From positions 1 to 5,646 of the forward strand of contig JAJRVC010000141.1 in assembly GCA_024277475.1 (NCBI GenBank): a stretch of 5,646 bases of DNA, given 5' to 3'. A program made the position numbers and the translations under genes. Below are positions 1 through 5,646 of this stretch, piece after piece. Positions within the stretch are counted from its first letter, which is position 1; the number at the start of each line of letters is the position of its first letter. The notes beneath the pieces were generated by a model that made no database searches, was not told the origin of the DNA, and worked only from the letters and a program-made list of their open reading frames with translations. Source of the DNA: Deltaproteobacteria bacterium. GTDB taxonomy: Bacteria > Desulfobacterota > Desulfobacteria > Desulfobacterales > JAFDCJ01.

Positions 1-1483
1 CATTGGAGAAGTTGTAGCCAGATGTCTTGTTGCCCCCTCCCGTATGGATCATCGCTGCCATTCCGACCCCATGAAAAGGTTTCTTGTCTTTGGACCTGCC
101 GATTCCCAGTTTTCCGGCACAGGACCTGATACATTCGGACAACGCGCAGCTGGTGATCCGTGCGCCTGATACTGTAACATCCCCGGGTTGATTCGCATTC
201 TTAAGACGCAGTTCCACCCGATCCATTCCAATACGTTCGGAAATCATGTCCATCTGGGACTCAATGGCAAAATGTACCTGTGGATTTCCATATCCGCGAA
301 GCGCACCGCCATATATGGCATTGGTATAGACCACATAACCCTCGTATTTATAATGCGGGACCCTGTAAAGTTGGCCGGCCTTTGCTCCGGCATTTCGTGT
401 GACCGAGACACCGTGGTTATTGTATGCTCCGTTATTGGTAATAATTTTGACGGCCCGGGCGGTTAGGGTTCCATCTCTTTTTATGCCGGTCTTTATCGTG
501 ATATTCATCGGATGTCGGGTTCGAGAGGTTTCAAACTCTTCCTTCCGGGTCAGCTTCGTCTTTACCGGTCGACCCGTCTTTAACGACGACAAAACTGTAA
601 TTGGATCAATGGGGTCCATACCCTCCCGAGTGCCGAAGCCCCCGCCGAATTGTGCCTGGATTACCTTGATGCGGGAAGGAGATATATCCAGAACATGGGC
701 TAGTTGTTGAACAAGTGGAAATGGGGTCTGGGTGCAGGACCAGACGATGATGCTGCCCGGATAGTCTTTTCTGAAGATGCCATTATGATCTACTACAGCG
801 ACACTACAATAGGTTTCCATGCAACAGGCCGTGACCTGAGATGTTTGAAATTGATCTTCGAATATGTAATCCGCTTCGGCAAACCCGACTTCCACGTTTC
901 CGAATTCACGGGAAATCCGAACGGAAATATTCTGTGCGGCGTCTCCGTGTATCCGGGGTGCATCCGGTTTCATCGCCTCTGCGGGTGTATAAAGAGGAGG
1001 TAGTTCCTCAAAATAGACTCTGATCAGATCCAGCGCCTTTTGAGCTGTCTTTTCATCAATGGCCGCTACAGCCGCGATTTCATCCCCCACGTATCGAACC
1101 TTTTCTGTCTCAAGAAACATCTTGTCCGCCACAGTCGGAGCAAATGCAAACTTTATCCGGGGGGTGTCTTCTGCGGTGATAACCGCAACGACACCGTCGA
1201 GTTTTTCAGCGTCGCTAGTATCGATTTTAAGGATTCTGGCGTGCGGTACAGGGCTTCTCAGAACTTTGCCATAGAGCATATTGGGAAGATAGATATCTGA
1301 TATATATTTAGCTTCGCCCGTAACTTTTTTCCAATCAAAACGCCGGGGTGTGCGTTTCCCAATATAGGCGAATTCTTGCTTTTTTTCAGAAACTACTGTT
1401 TCCGGAAAGGCTTGATCAGAGATGTCTTCTTTAAGGCCTGGGGGCTGGGAAGGATCTCCGGACAAGGTTTTAAAAGCTTCCAT
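1..1483 (-). CDS. Molybdenum hydroxylase large (molybdopterin-binding) subunit, xanthine dehydrogenase / hydroxybenzoyl-CoA reductase family, 3' end cut by window edge
   Basis: Reading leftward from the ATG at 1483-1481, the frame stays open for 494 codons to the edge. Family members are usually about 750-790 residues, so roughly one third, including the expected catalytic Glu, lies outside. Visible landmarks are the family N-terminus KVTGEAKYISDIYLPNMLYG (res 53-72), RSPVPHARI (76-84), YVGDEIAAVAA (131-141), CMETYC (221-226), the molybdopterin loop GGGFGTRE (280-287) and ALRGYGNPQ (394-402). Glu287 and Arg396 align by eye with the bovine xanthine dehydrogenase substrate residues Glu802 and Arg880. 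The enzyme would hydroxylate (or reductively dehydroxylate) a heteroaromatic substrate in the cytoplasm, together with [2Fe-2S] and FAD subunits that must be encoded elsewhere, probably to the left. The start is firm: an in-frame TAG lies at 1513-1511, no other start intervenes, and a strong AGGAGG precedes it. The neighbouring nucleoside-type importer favours a purine substrate, but hydroxybenzoyl-CoA reductase or another aromatic hydroxylase remains possible. Residues 1-40 are an unusual extension. Confidence 0.93.
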   Translation of the reverse strand, partial: MEAFKTLSGDPSQPPGLKEDISDQAFPETVVSEKKQEFAYIGKRTPRRFDWKKVTGEAKYISDIYLPNMLYGKVLRSPVPHARILKIDTSDAEKLDGVVAVITAEDTPRIKFAFAPTVADKMFLETEKVRYVGDEIAAVAAIDEKTAQKALDLIRVYFEELPPLYTPAEAMKPDAPRIHGDAAQNISVRISREFGNVEVGFAEADYIFEDQFQTSQVTACCMETYCSVAVVDHNGIFRKDYPGSIIVWSCTQTPFPLVQQLAHVLDISPSRIKVIQAQFGGGFGTREGMDPIDPITVLSSLKTGRPVKTKLTRKEEFETSRTRHPMNITIKTGIKRDGTLTARAVKIITNNGAYNNHGVSVTRNAGAKAGQLYRVPHYKYEGYVVYTNAIYGGALRGYGNPQVHFAIESQMDMISERIGMDRVELRLKNANQPGDVTVSGARITSCALSECIRSCAGKLGIGRSKDKKPFHGVGMAAMIHTGGGNKTSGYNFSN

Positions 1484-1487
1484 TTTG

Positions 1488-1498
1488 CCTCCTCCTCT
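1488..1498 (-). promoter_or_regulatory. Strong ribosome binding site of the molybdenum hydroxylase gene
   Basis: The minus strand reads AGAGGAGGAGG, ending 4 bases before the ATG at 1483. The repeated GGAGG allows several good spacings (4 to 7 bases). With the upstream in-frame stop at 1513-1511, this fixes the start codon. Confidence 0.85.
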
Positions 1499-1569
1499 GG
1501 GGGGATGTCTCTAAATGATGGAATCTTGACCCAACTAAAATGTATATCGGAATTTCTACAACATTTTGA

Positions 1570-1589
1570 CGATAAAGGGGGTTTTATCG
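1570..1589 (-). other. Hairpin in the 5' leader of the hydroxylase gene
   Basis: CGATAAA (1570-1576) and TTTATCG (1583-1589) form a perfect 7-bp stem with a 6-base loop, CCCCC-rich on the minus strand. It lies about 87 bases before the start codon. No U-run follows on the minus strand, so it does not look like an intrinsic terminator. It may be a leader stem or chance. Confidence 0.35.
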
Positions 1590-1710
1590 AGGCTTAAATT
1601 TTTACCCCGTACCTGGATGGAATGGTGGAATATCGGCATGTTGATTTGAAAAAGAAATTTTTCATTTATTAACCTTTCTGTCAAACGGAGTTTCCCATCG
1701 GTTCCCTAAA

Positions 1711-1740
1711 TATGTCTAACTGACATATCAGTTAAACATA
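1711..1740. promoter_or_regulatory. Candidate repressor operator: 30-base dyad at the transcription start of the hydroxylase gene
   Basis: Two 13-base arms, TATGTCTAACTGA (1711-1723) and TCAGTTAAACATA (1728-1740), are reverse complements except at one position (1716/1735) and are separated by CATA. The inner 7+7 bases (TAACTGA / TCAGTTA) are perfect. The dyad abuts the -10 box and covers the predicted +1, a standard position for a dimeric helix-turn-helix repressor. Its length and symmetry would suit TetR-, GntR- or MarR-type proteins, but the family cannot be decided from the site and no regulator gene is in the window. Confidence 0.6.
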
Positions 1741-1769
1741 CCATACTTGATCCGGATTTATTTTGTCAA
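1740..1769 (-). promoter_or_regulatory. Sigma-70-type promoter for the molybdenum hydroxylase gene
   Basis: On the minus strand a perfect -35 box TTGACA (1769-1764) is followed by an 18-base spacer and TATGGT (1745-1740), a 4 of 6 match to TATAAT. A very AT-rich tract lies just upstream (about 1770-1800), as in UP elements. Transcription would start near 1733, inside the adjacent dyad, giving a leader of about 250 bases. The -10 box is imperfect and the spacer is one base over optimal, which suits a regulated promoter. This is predicted from sequence only. Confidence 0.6.
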
Positions 1770-1845
1770 TAATTAACTTAATAAAAAAACAATATTGCTT
1801 ATAAGAATCAGGATTTATACAGCGAAATCATAGGAAATTCGAAAT

Positions 1846-1884
1846 GGCTCGACCCGCTCACCACTCTGAACCAAGTCGAAGGGC
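1846..1884. repeat. REP-like intergenic palindrome (degenerate single copy)
   Basis: The stretch has the layout GGCTCGAC - CGCTCA - CTCTGA - AAGTCGAAGGGC. Its outer arms TCGAC (1849-1853) and GTCGA (1875-1879) are inverted. It resembles, from memory, the widespread GCTCATCCTGAGCGAAGTCGAAGGGC type of REP-like repeat found between genes in many environmental Proteobacteria and Desulfobacterota. It sits about 40 bases past the stop codon of the second permease gene, a usual place for such elements. Only one copy is visible here, so its repeat nature is inferred. Confidence 0.4.
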
Positions 1885-1925
1885 AAATATAAAACTCTAA
1901 TGCTAAAATGCTTAACACATGGGGG

Positions 1926-2858
1926 CTACCTTTGGCTGTAGGGTTCGCCAAGGGCTGCGGGAGTGCGGTTTTTACCGATCGAAACAAACAGCACCAAAAC
2001 GGTAATGACGTAAGGAAACATATTGAAAACCTGCGAAGGAATGCCGGTTCCCATAGTTTGCAGACGGAATTGCAAGGCTTCGGCGGCACCCACCAGAATG
2101 GCGGCCAAAAACACGCCTACGGGATGACGGCGGCCCAGGATGACGACCACCAGAGCAATATAGCCTTTACCGGAGGTGATGTTTTCCATGAAGAATCCCA
2201 GAAGCGCCAGGGTCAGATACGAACCGGCCAGACCACCGAAAAGGCCGTTGAGCAAGGCAGCCGAGTAGCGGGTCCTATACACGTCAATCCCGGCTGCACC
2301 CGCAGCCTCTGGATGCTCGCCAATAGCGTGAATGTTAACGCCCCACTCCGTTTTATGCAGGACAACATAGGAGACGATCACCGCAATCAGCATGCCGTAA
2401 ACGAACGGATCCTGGCTGAAAAGAGCAGCCCCGATGACCGGTATGTCTTTCAGCAGCGGAATGGGCAGCGCAGCAACCACCGGGCATTCCGGCAGTTCGG
2501 TGGTTTTGCCGAAGGCCATGAGGAAGAAAAAACTGGTGAGGCCAAGGGACAGGAAATTTAGTGCGAGTCCGGAAATCGTCTGATCGACCCCCATTCGTAT
2601 ACTCAGGTAGCCGTGAATCATGGAAATGAAGATTCCCCCGAAACAACCGCCGGCCACCCCCAGAACAATGCTGTTGGTGTAGTACGCGGTGATAAAGCTA
2701 AAAAAGGCGCCGCTGAGCATGATACCTTCCAGGCCGATATTCAGAATGCCGCTTTTTTCTGAAAAGGTCTCACCAATGCCGGCCAGGGTCAGTGGTGTGG
2801 ACATGCGGATGGATGCTGCCAGAAGCGCAGTGGCCGTGGTCAAAATTCCGGATTCCAT
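1926..2858 (-). CDS. Nucleoside/purine-type ABC importer, second permease subunit (YufQ/NupQ-like)
   Basis: This 310-residue, very hydrophobic inner-membrane protein belongs to the branched-chain amino acid/ribose-type permease superfamily (BPD_transp_2). Diagnostic segments of the YufQ side are LNIGLEGIMLSGAF (res 39-52), VDQTISGLALNF (91-102), KTEWGVNIHAIGEHPEAAG (159-177), GKGYIALVVVILGRRHPVG (230-248) and the C-terminal ALGEPY (302-307). About eight to nine membrane segments can be seen. It would pair with the product of the gene at 2867-3892 to form the channel. It starts 8 bases after that gene's TAG, and its GAGG ribosome site overlaps that stop, so the two are probably coupled. It is the last gene of the transporter operon. 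The length is normal for the family and no defect is visible. Substrate class (nucleoside, purine base or related) is known for relatives, not proven here. Confidence 0.9.
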   Translation of the reverse strand: MESGILTTATALLAASIRMSTPLTLAGIGETFSEKSGILNIGLEGIMLSGAFFSFITAYYTNSIVLGVAGGCFGGIFISMIHGYLSIRMGVDQTISGLALNFLSLGLTSFFFLMAFGKTTELPECPVVAALPIPLLKDIPVIGAALFSQDPFVYGMLIAVIVSYVVLHKTEWGVNIHAIGEHPEAAGAAGIDVYRTRYSAALLNGLFGGLAGSYLTLALLGFFMENITSGKGYIALVVVILGRRHPVGVFLAAILVGAAEALQFRLQTMGTGIPSQVFNMFPYVITVLVLFVSIGKNRTPAALGEPYSQR

Positions 2859-2866
2859 AACTACCT

Positions 2867-3892
2867 CTAAGCTGCTTTGCTGGATGACGGGTTGATGAAA
2901 TAGCGCCGGGCCAGGATCAGAATTACCAACAGCCCCATAATAATCAGGGAAATGGAGGCGGGAACTCCCGCCCGGCGTTGCATGGTATTTGCGCCCATCT
3001 GTAAAGCGGCTATTCCCAGAGCCGCCAGTACGACACCCAGGGGATGGTTTTTGCCGAGCAAGGCGACGATAATGGCAATATAGCCAAACTCGGGTGATAT
3101 GCCCTCCATAAGCCGCTGGTGAATGCCGAGAATTTCACTGCTTCCGGCCAACCCGGCCAACCCCCCGCTTACCAGGGACGAGACGACGATATTCTTTTTC
3201 ACTGAAATGCCGGCGCAACTGCAGGCTCTGGGATTAATCCCCACCGATCGCAATTCAAATCCCCATATCGTTTTATAGAGGAAAAAATAGACCAGGACTG
3301 CACATCCAAGGGCTATAACCAATCCGCCATGCAGGCGGGTCGGTTCGGCCATCAGGGGCAGATGCAGGGTGTCGGGCAGCCTGGCCGACATGGGCAGCGG
3401 GGATTCCGGGTTGGTCATCACCGTACGCACCAGAATGCCCACAAGATTAATAGCAATATAGTTGAACATAATGGTGTTGATGACTTCGGGGATCTGGAAT
3501 TGGCCTTTCAGGAAACCGGGAATCAGCGCCCACAGTCCGCCCAGCATAAAACCGGCGGCCAGGGCCAGGGTCAGATGCAGGGCTAGCGGCAAAGGTGGTA
3601 GGTACAAGCCTACCCAGGTGGCGGCGACCGCTCCCATGTAGAGCTGCCCTTCCGCCCCGATATTGAAAAAACGGGCCTGAAACGCTACCGCCACCCCCAA
3701 CCCGGCGAGGGTCAACGGAGTGGCTCGCACCAGCACCTCGGTGATGCTGTAAAAGGAACCGAAAATGCCGGTGAAAAAACTGTTGAAAGCGCTGGCTATG
3801 TCGCTGCCCACAGCGATAACCAGTACCGCCGCCACCAGGGAGGTCACCACCAGGATAACGGCAAATGAAATGAACTCCCGCAGCAGTCTCAT
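2867..3892 (-). CDS. Nucleoside/purine-type ABC importer, first permease subunit (YufP/NupP-like)
   Basis: This 341-residue inner-membrane permease has an N-terminal membrane anchor (about res 8-29) followed by the family core. Landmarks are FNIGAEGQLYMGA (76-88), EVINTIMFNYIA (136-147), the cytoplasmic loop YKTIWGFELRSVGINPRA (206-223), which probably contacts the ATPase, and FGYIAIIVALLGKNHPLG (269-286). About ten hydrophobic segments are visible. It would form a heterodimeric channel with the permease encoded at 1926-2858. The ATG (3892-3890) overlaps the TGA of the ATPase gene as ATGA, and AGGAG at 3904-3900 gives a 7-base spacing, so the start is well supported and translation is coupled. 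The CSC of ACSCAG (224-226) falls where relatives usually have small residues, which I take as neutral variation. The family is certain; the transported compound is inferred. Confidence 0.91.
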   Translation of the reverse strand: MRLLREFISFAVILVVTSLVAAVLVIAVGSDIASAFNSFFTGIFGSFYSITEVLVRATPLTLAGLGVAVAFQARFFNIGAEGQLYMGAVAATWVGLYLPPLPLALHLTLALAAGFMLGGLWALIPGFLKGQFQIPEVINTIMFNYIAINLVGILVRTVMTNPESPLPMSARLPDTLHLPLMAEPTRLHGGLVIALGCAVLVYFFLYKTIWGFELRSVGINPRACSCAGISVKKNIVVSSLVSGGLAGLAGSSEILGIHQRLMEGISPEFGYIAIIVALLGKNHPLGVVLAALGIAALQMGANTMQRRAGVPASISLIIMGLLVILILARRYFINPSSSKAA

Positions 3893-5421
3893 GCCGCGGC
3901 TCCTGTCATGCCGGCCATCTTAAGACCGATCTGCGATAGATCAACCTGACCGTCGTTTTTTAACATCCCTGTAATCCGGCCTTCGAAAATGACTGCGATG
4001 CGATCGCTCAAGGCCACGATTTGATCCAGATCGGCCGAAATCAACAGAATACCGACACCCCTGTCCCTTTGCTGCAGCAGAATTTTATGAACAAACTCTT
4101 CCGCTCCGATGTCCAGGCCCCTCGTCGGCTGACAGGCGACGATCAACTTGGGATACCCGTGGAGTTCACGGGCCAGAATTAACTTCTGCTGATTACCGCC
4201 GGACAAATAGCGCACCGGAGCCTTTACGCTGGGAGTTTTTACCTGGTATTGGAGCGTTTTTTTTGTGGCATGTTCCCGGCACACATTTTTCTTCAACAGT
4301 TTCTTACGGGAAAAGGGTGGGCGGTCATAGGTGCTGAGTATCAGGTTGGCAACCACGTCCATATCCAGGATAAGACCATCGTGATGCCGGTCATCTGGTA
4401 TATAGGCGATCCCGAGCTGCTTCCGTTTCTTGACTCCCAGATGGCTTATGTCTTTACCGTCCAAAACAATCTGCCCGTCATCCGCGGTGCGGATCCCTAC
4501 GATCACTTCGGCCAGTTCTTTTTGCCCATTGCCGTCGACACCGGCCAGACCGAGGATTTCACCACACCGTATGGCCAGGGATATGTTATTCAGGATTTTT
4601 TTGCTTTCGCCGTGAAGTGATATGCCTTCGGCACTTAAGCGTATGGGCGTTTCAGAAGCCGGTCCGCTTTCAGTTGTCGGCCTGGGGGGAGTCTCCAGCC
4701 TGCGCCCGATCATGAGCTCCGACAGATGACTGCCGTTTGTCTCCTCGATATCCAGGCTGGCAACTTTATGGCCGTCTCTAAGCACGGTCACCTTGTCGGC
4801 GATGGACATGACTTCGGCGATGCGGTGGGTAATGATGATGACCGAATGTCCATTTTTTCTAAGACGTCTGAGGACATTGAAAAGGTTATCAACTTCATGG
4901 GGGGTCAACACCGCGGTCGGCTCGTCCAGTATGAGCAGTGCCGCCGCATGGTAAAGAAGCTTGATTATCTCCACCCGTTGCCGCGCACCCACCGAGATAT
5001 CGGCGATAACGTCGGAAGGACGGACCTTCAGCCCGTATTCAGCTGAAAGCCTGATGATCTTCCGGTCGACCCGTTTCCGGTCAGTAAAAGGATAGCCTTT
5101 TTCCCTCAGGCCCAGGGTGATGTTCTGAGAGACGGTCAATGTGGGCACCAGCATGAAATGCTGGTGCACCATTCCGATCTTAAGTGCAATGGCTTCTTTC
5201 GGAGATCGGATTTGCACCGCAGCACCGTTGATGTCAATGGATCCGCTGTCGGCTTGGTAAATTCCGTACAGTATGTTCATCAACGTCGTTTTACCGGCAC
5301 CGTTTTCCCCCAGAAGTACATGAATCTCGCCTGTTCCAACGGTGAAGTTGACCTCCCTGTTGGCGTAAAGCCCTTCGAAAGATTTGGTTATGTTTTGCAT
5401 GGACAGGAGTGCCAATCGCAC
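3889..5421 (-). CDS. Nucleoside/purine-type ABC importer, double ATP-binding protein (YufO/NupO-like)
   Basis: This 510-residue protein has two fused ABC domains and would power the two permeases from the cytoplasmic side. Domain 1 (about res 8-245) has Walker A GENGAGKT (38-45), Q-loop Gln87, signature ISVGARQRVE (142-151), Walker B LLILDEPTA (162-170) and switch His199. Domain 2 (about 261-500) has a degenerate Walker A, GVDGNGQKE (294-302), without the GK[ST], a canonical LSGGNQQK (406-413), and LIVACQPTRGLD (426-437) in place of a Walker B with catalytic Glu. ISADLD (461-466) replaces the switch His. This asymmetry is normal for sugar/nucleoside ATPases of this class: one competent site forms from Walker A 1 and signature 2. 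The start is uncertain. GTG at 5421 overlaps the ribosome site, TTG at 5415 is better spaced, and ATG at 5400 is also in frame. The stop overlaps the next gene by 4 bases. The substrate-binding lipoprotein is not visible. Confidence 0.94.
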   Translation of the reverse strand: MRLALLSMQNITKSFEGLYANREVNFTVGTGEIHVLLGENGAGKTTLMNILYGIYQADSGSIDINGAAVQIRSPKEAIALKIGMVHQHFMLVPTLTVSQNITLGLREKGYPFTDRKRVDRKIIRLSAEYGLKVRPSDVIADISVGARQRVEIIKLLYHAAALLILDEPTAVLTPHEVDNLFNVLRRLRKNGHSVIIITHRIAEVMSIADKVTVLRDGHKVASLDIEETNGSHLSELMIGRRLETPPRPTTESGPASETPIRLSAEGISLHGESKKILNNISLAIRCGEILGLAGVDGNGQKELAEVIVGIRTADDGQIVLDGKDISHLGVKKRKQLGIAYIPDDRHHDGLILDMDVVANLILSTYDRPPFSRKKLLKKNVCREHATKKTLQYQVKTPSVKAPVRYLSGGNQQKLILARELHGYPKLIVACQPTRGLDIGAEEFVHKILLQQRDRGVGILLISADLDQIVALSDRIAVIFEGRITGMLKNDGQVDLSQIGLKMAGMTGAAA

Positions 5422-5428
5422 CTCTCCT
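5421..5428 (-). promoter_or_regulatory. Ribosome binding site that leaves the ATPase start ambiguous
   Basis: The minus strand reads AGGAGAGG (5428-5421). Its AGGAG ends only 2 bases before the GTG at 5421-5419, which is too close, and the full motif runs into that codon. The in-frame TTG at 5415-5413 lies 5 bases after the motif, a normal spacing. The ATG at 5400-5398 is over 20 bases away and has no site of its own. TTG would shorten the protein by two residues. Confidence 0.5.
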
Positions 5429-5646
5429 ATCTTGAGCGGTTCCGGGTTCTGGTTTCAAAGGTTATATCGGCTGAGAGCTTCCGGCGAGGGCAAAATCCAC
5501 GTGATAATTCTACCTTAACGTTGCAAAAGCCGGAGGGCTTCAGAGCCAAGGCGTCAAGGGTGAAGTTGTAGTCGTTTACCTCGAATCCTTGACAACACAG
5601 GATCTGGAGTCCTCCGGCTTTCCCGAAGGGTAAACAACATGGCAAA
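5422..5646. other. Upstream region of the transporter operon without a convincing gene
   Basis: These 225 bases hold the foldback element (5526-5621), a short run of degenerate GGTT-headed units on the plus strand (5438-5463) and the ATPase ribosome site. I find no good minus-strand promoter: TAGAAT (5513-5508) and TATAAC (5466-5461) are near -10 matches but lack a -35 box at the right distance. The operon promoter may lie beyond the right edge, for example before a binding-protein gene. Confidence 0.5.
5526..5621 (+). repeat. 96-base foldback element (nested inverted repeats); possible MITE or structured leader RNA
   Basis: The outer arms at 5526-5544 and 5603-5621 pair over all 19 positions when the plus strand is the RNA (17 Watson-Crick plus two G-U pairs). 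On the minus strand those two become A-C mismatches, so the plus orientation is favoured if it acts as RNA. Inside, GTCAAGGGT (5553-5561) pairs with ATCCTTGAC (5585-5593) over 9 positions, including one G-U, around a 23-base loop (5562-5584). An internal loop of 8 and 9 bases separates the stems. There is no obvious target-site duplication and no U-run after it. It lies upstream of the transporter operon. I do not recognise it as a known riboswitch class. Confidence 0.55.

Larger units (their letters stand above)
1484..1925. other. 442-base intergenic region between the transporter operon and the molybdenum hydroxylase gene
   Basis: No convincing protein gene is present on either strand. Reading leftward (minus strand), it contains a REP-like palindrome (1846-1884), an AT-rich stretch with a seven-T run (1783-1789), a promoter (1740-1769), a 30-base dyad (1711-1740), a possible 23-codon leader ORF (1594-1665), a perfect 7-bp stem hairpin (1570-1589) and the ribosome binding site. 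No clear intrinsic terminator follows the second permease gene, so some readthrough into the hydroxylase gene cannot be excluded. Confidence 0.7.

Noticed and set aside
704..1300. Several plus-strand frames of 60-100 codons
   Set aside because: All are antisense to the molybdenum hydroxylase coding frame, which has clear conserved motifs throughout.
1..1483. Frameshifted or pseudogene version of the hydroxylase
   Set aside because: A codon-by-codon reading from the ATG gives one uninterrupted frame with the conserved motifs in order. The missing C-terminal third is due to the window edge.
1484..1733. Purine or molybdenum-cofactor riboswitch in the hydroxylase leader
   Set aside because: Tempting from gene function, but I could not find the conserved loop sequences or the multi-stem layout of either class. 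A covariance-model scan would be decisive.
1783..1800. CAATATTG palindrome followed by a seven-T run on the minus strand, as a terminator
   Set aside because: The palindrome has no loop and only four weak A-T-rich pairs per side, so no stable GC stem precedes the T run. The AT tract is better read as an UP-like element.
1908..2561. Plus-strand open frame of 217 codons
   Set aside because: It lies wholly antisense to the second permease gene, its product is rich in Gln, Asn, His and Gly without any recognisable fold, and it has no convincing ribosome site.
4484..4545. Degenerate Walker A (GVDGNGQKE) in the second ABC domain, as a sign of a decaying gene
   Set aside because: This degeneration is the rule in the sugar/nucleoside double-ATPase family, and the complementary LSGGNQQK signature is intact.
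5427..5645. Minus-strand open frame of 72 codons just before the ATPase gene
   Set aside because: It needs a TTG start at the window edge, reads straight through both arms of the foldback element, and its product resembles no family I know. It is better explained as a chance frame.

Overview
The window looks like a bacterial chromosome segment with moderate GC, probably from an anaerobic or metabolically versatile Gram-negative. A desulfobacterotal host is only a guess. It rests on a degenerate GCTCA...GTCGAAGGGC-type intergenic palindrome and on the pairing of a molybdenum hydroxylase with a nucleoside-type importer. Every gene I can support lies on the minus strand, so the window reads right to left.

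Right to left: (1) 5422-5646 has no convincing gene. It carries a 96-base foldback element (5526-5621) and the translation start region of the ABC ATPase. (2) 3889-5421 encodes a double ABC ATPase, 2867-3892 a first permease and 1926-2858 a second permease. The junctions are tight (4-base ATGA overlap, then an 8-base gap), so these are one translationally coupled operon for a nucleoside/purine-type ABC importer of the BmpA-YufOPQ (NupOPQ) class. The lipoprotein binding component is not in the window. (3) 1484-1925 is a 442-base AT-rich intergenic region. It holds a REP-like palindrome just downstream of the transporter operon, a good sigma-70-type promoter facing left, a nearly perfect 30-base dyad abutting the -10 box (candidate repressor operator), and a leader of about 250 bases with a hairpin and a possible 23-codon leader ORF. 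(4) 1-1483 is the 5' two thirds of a molybdopterin-binding large subunit of the xanthine dehydrogenase / hydroxybenzoyl-CoA reductase family. It is cut by the left edge of the window.

Inferred biology: the importer brings in a purine base, nucleoside or similar heteroaromatic, and the molybdenum hydroxylase oxidises it. The hydroxylase has its own regulated promoter, so the two units may be co-localised but separately controlled. The transporter and hydroxylase families are recognised confidently, but the exact substrate is not settled by the sequence. I see no tRNA, rRNA, CRISPR array, transposase gene or clear intrinsic terminator.
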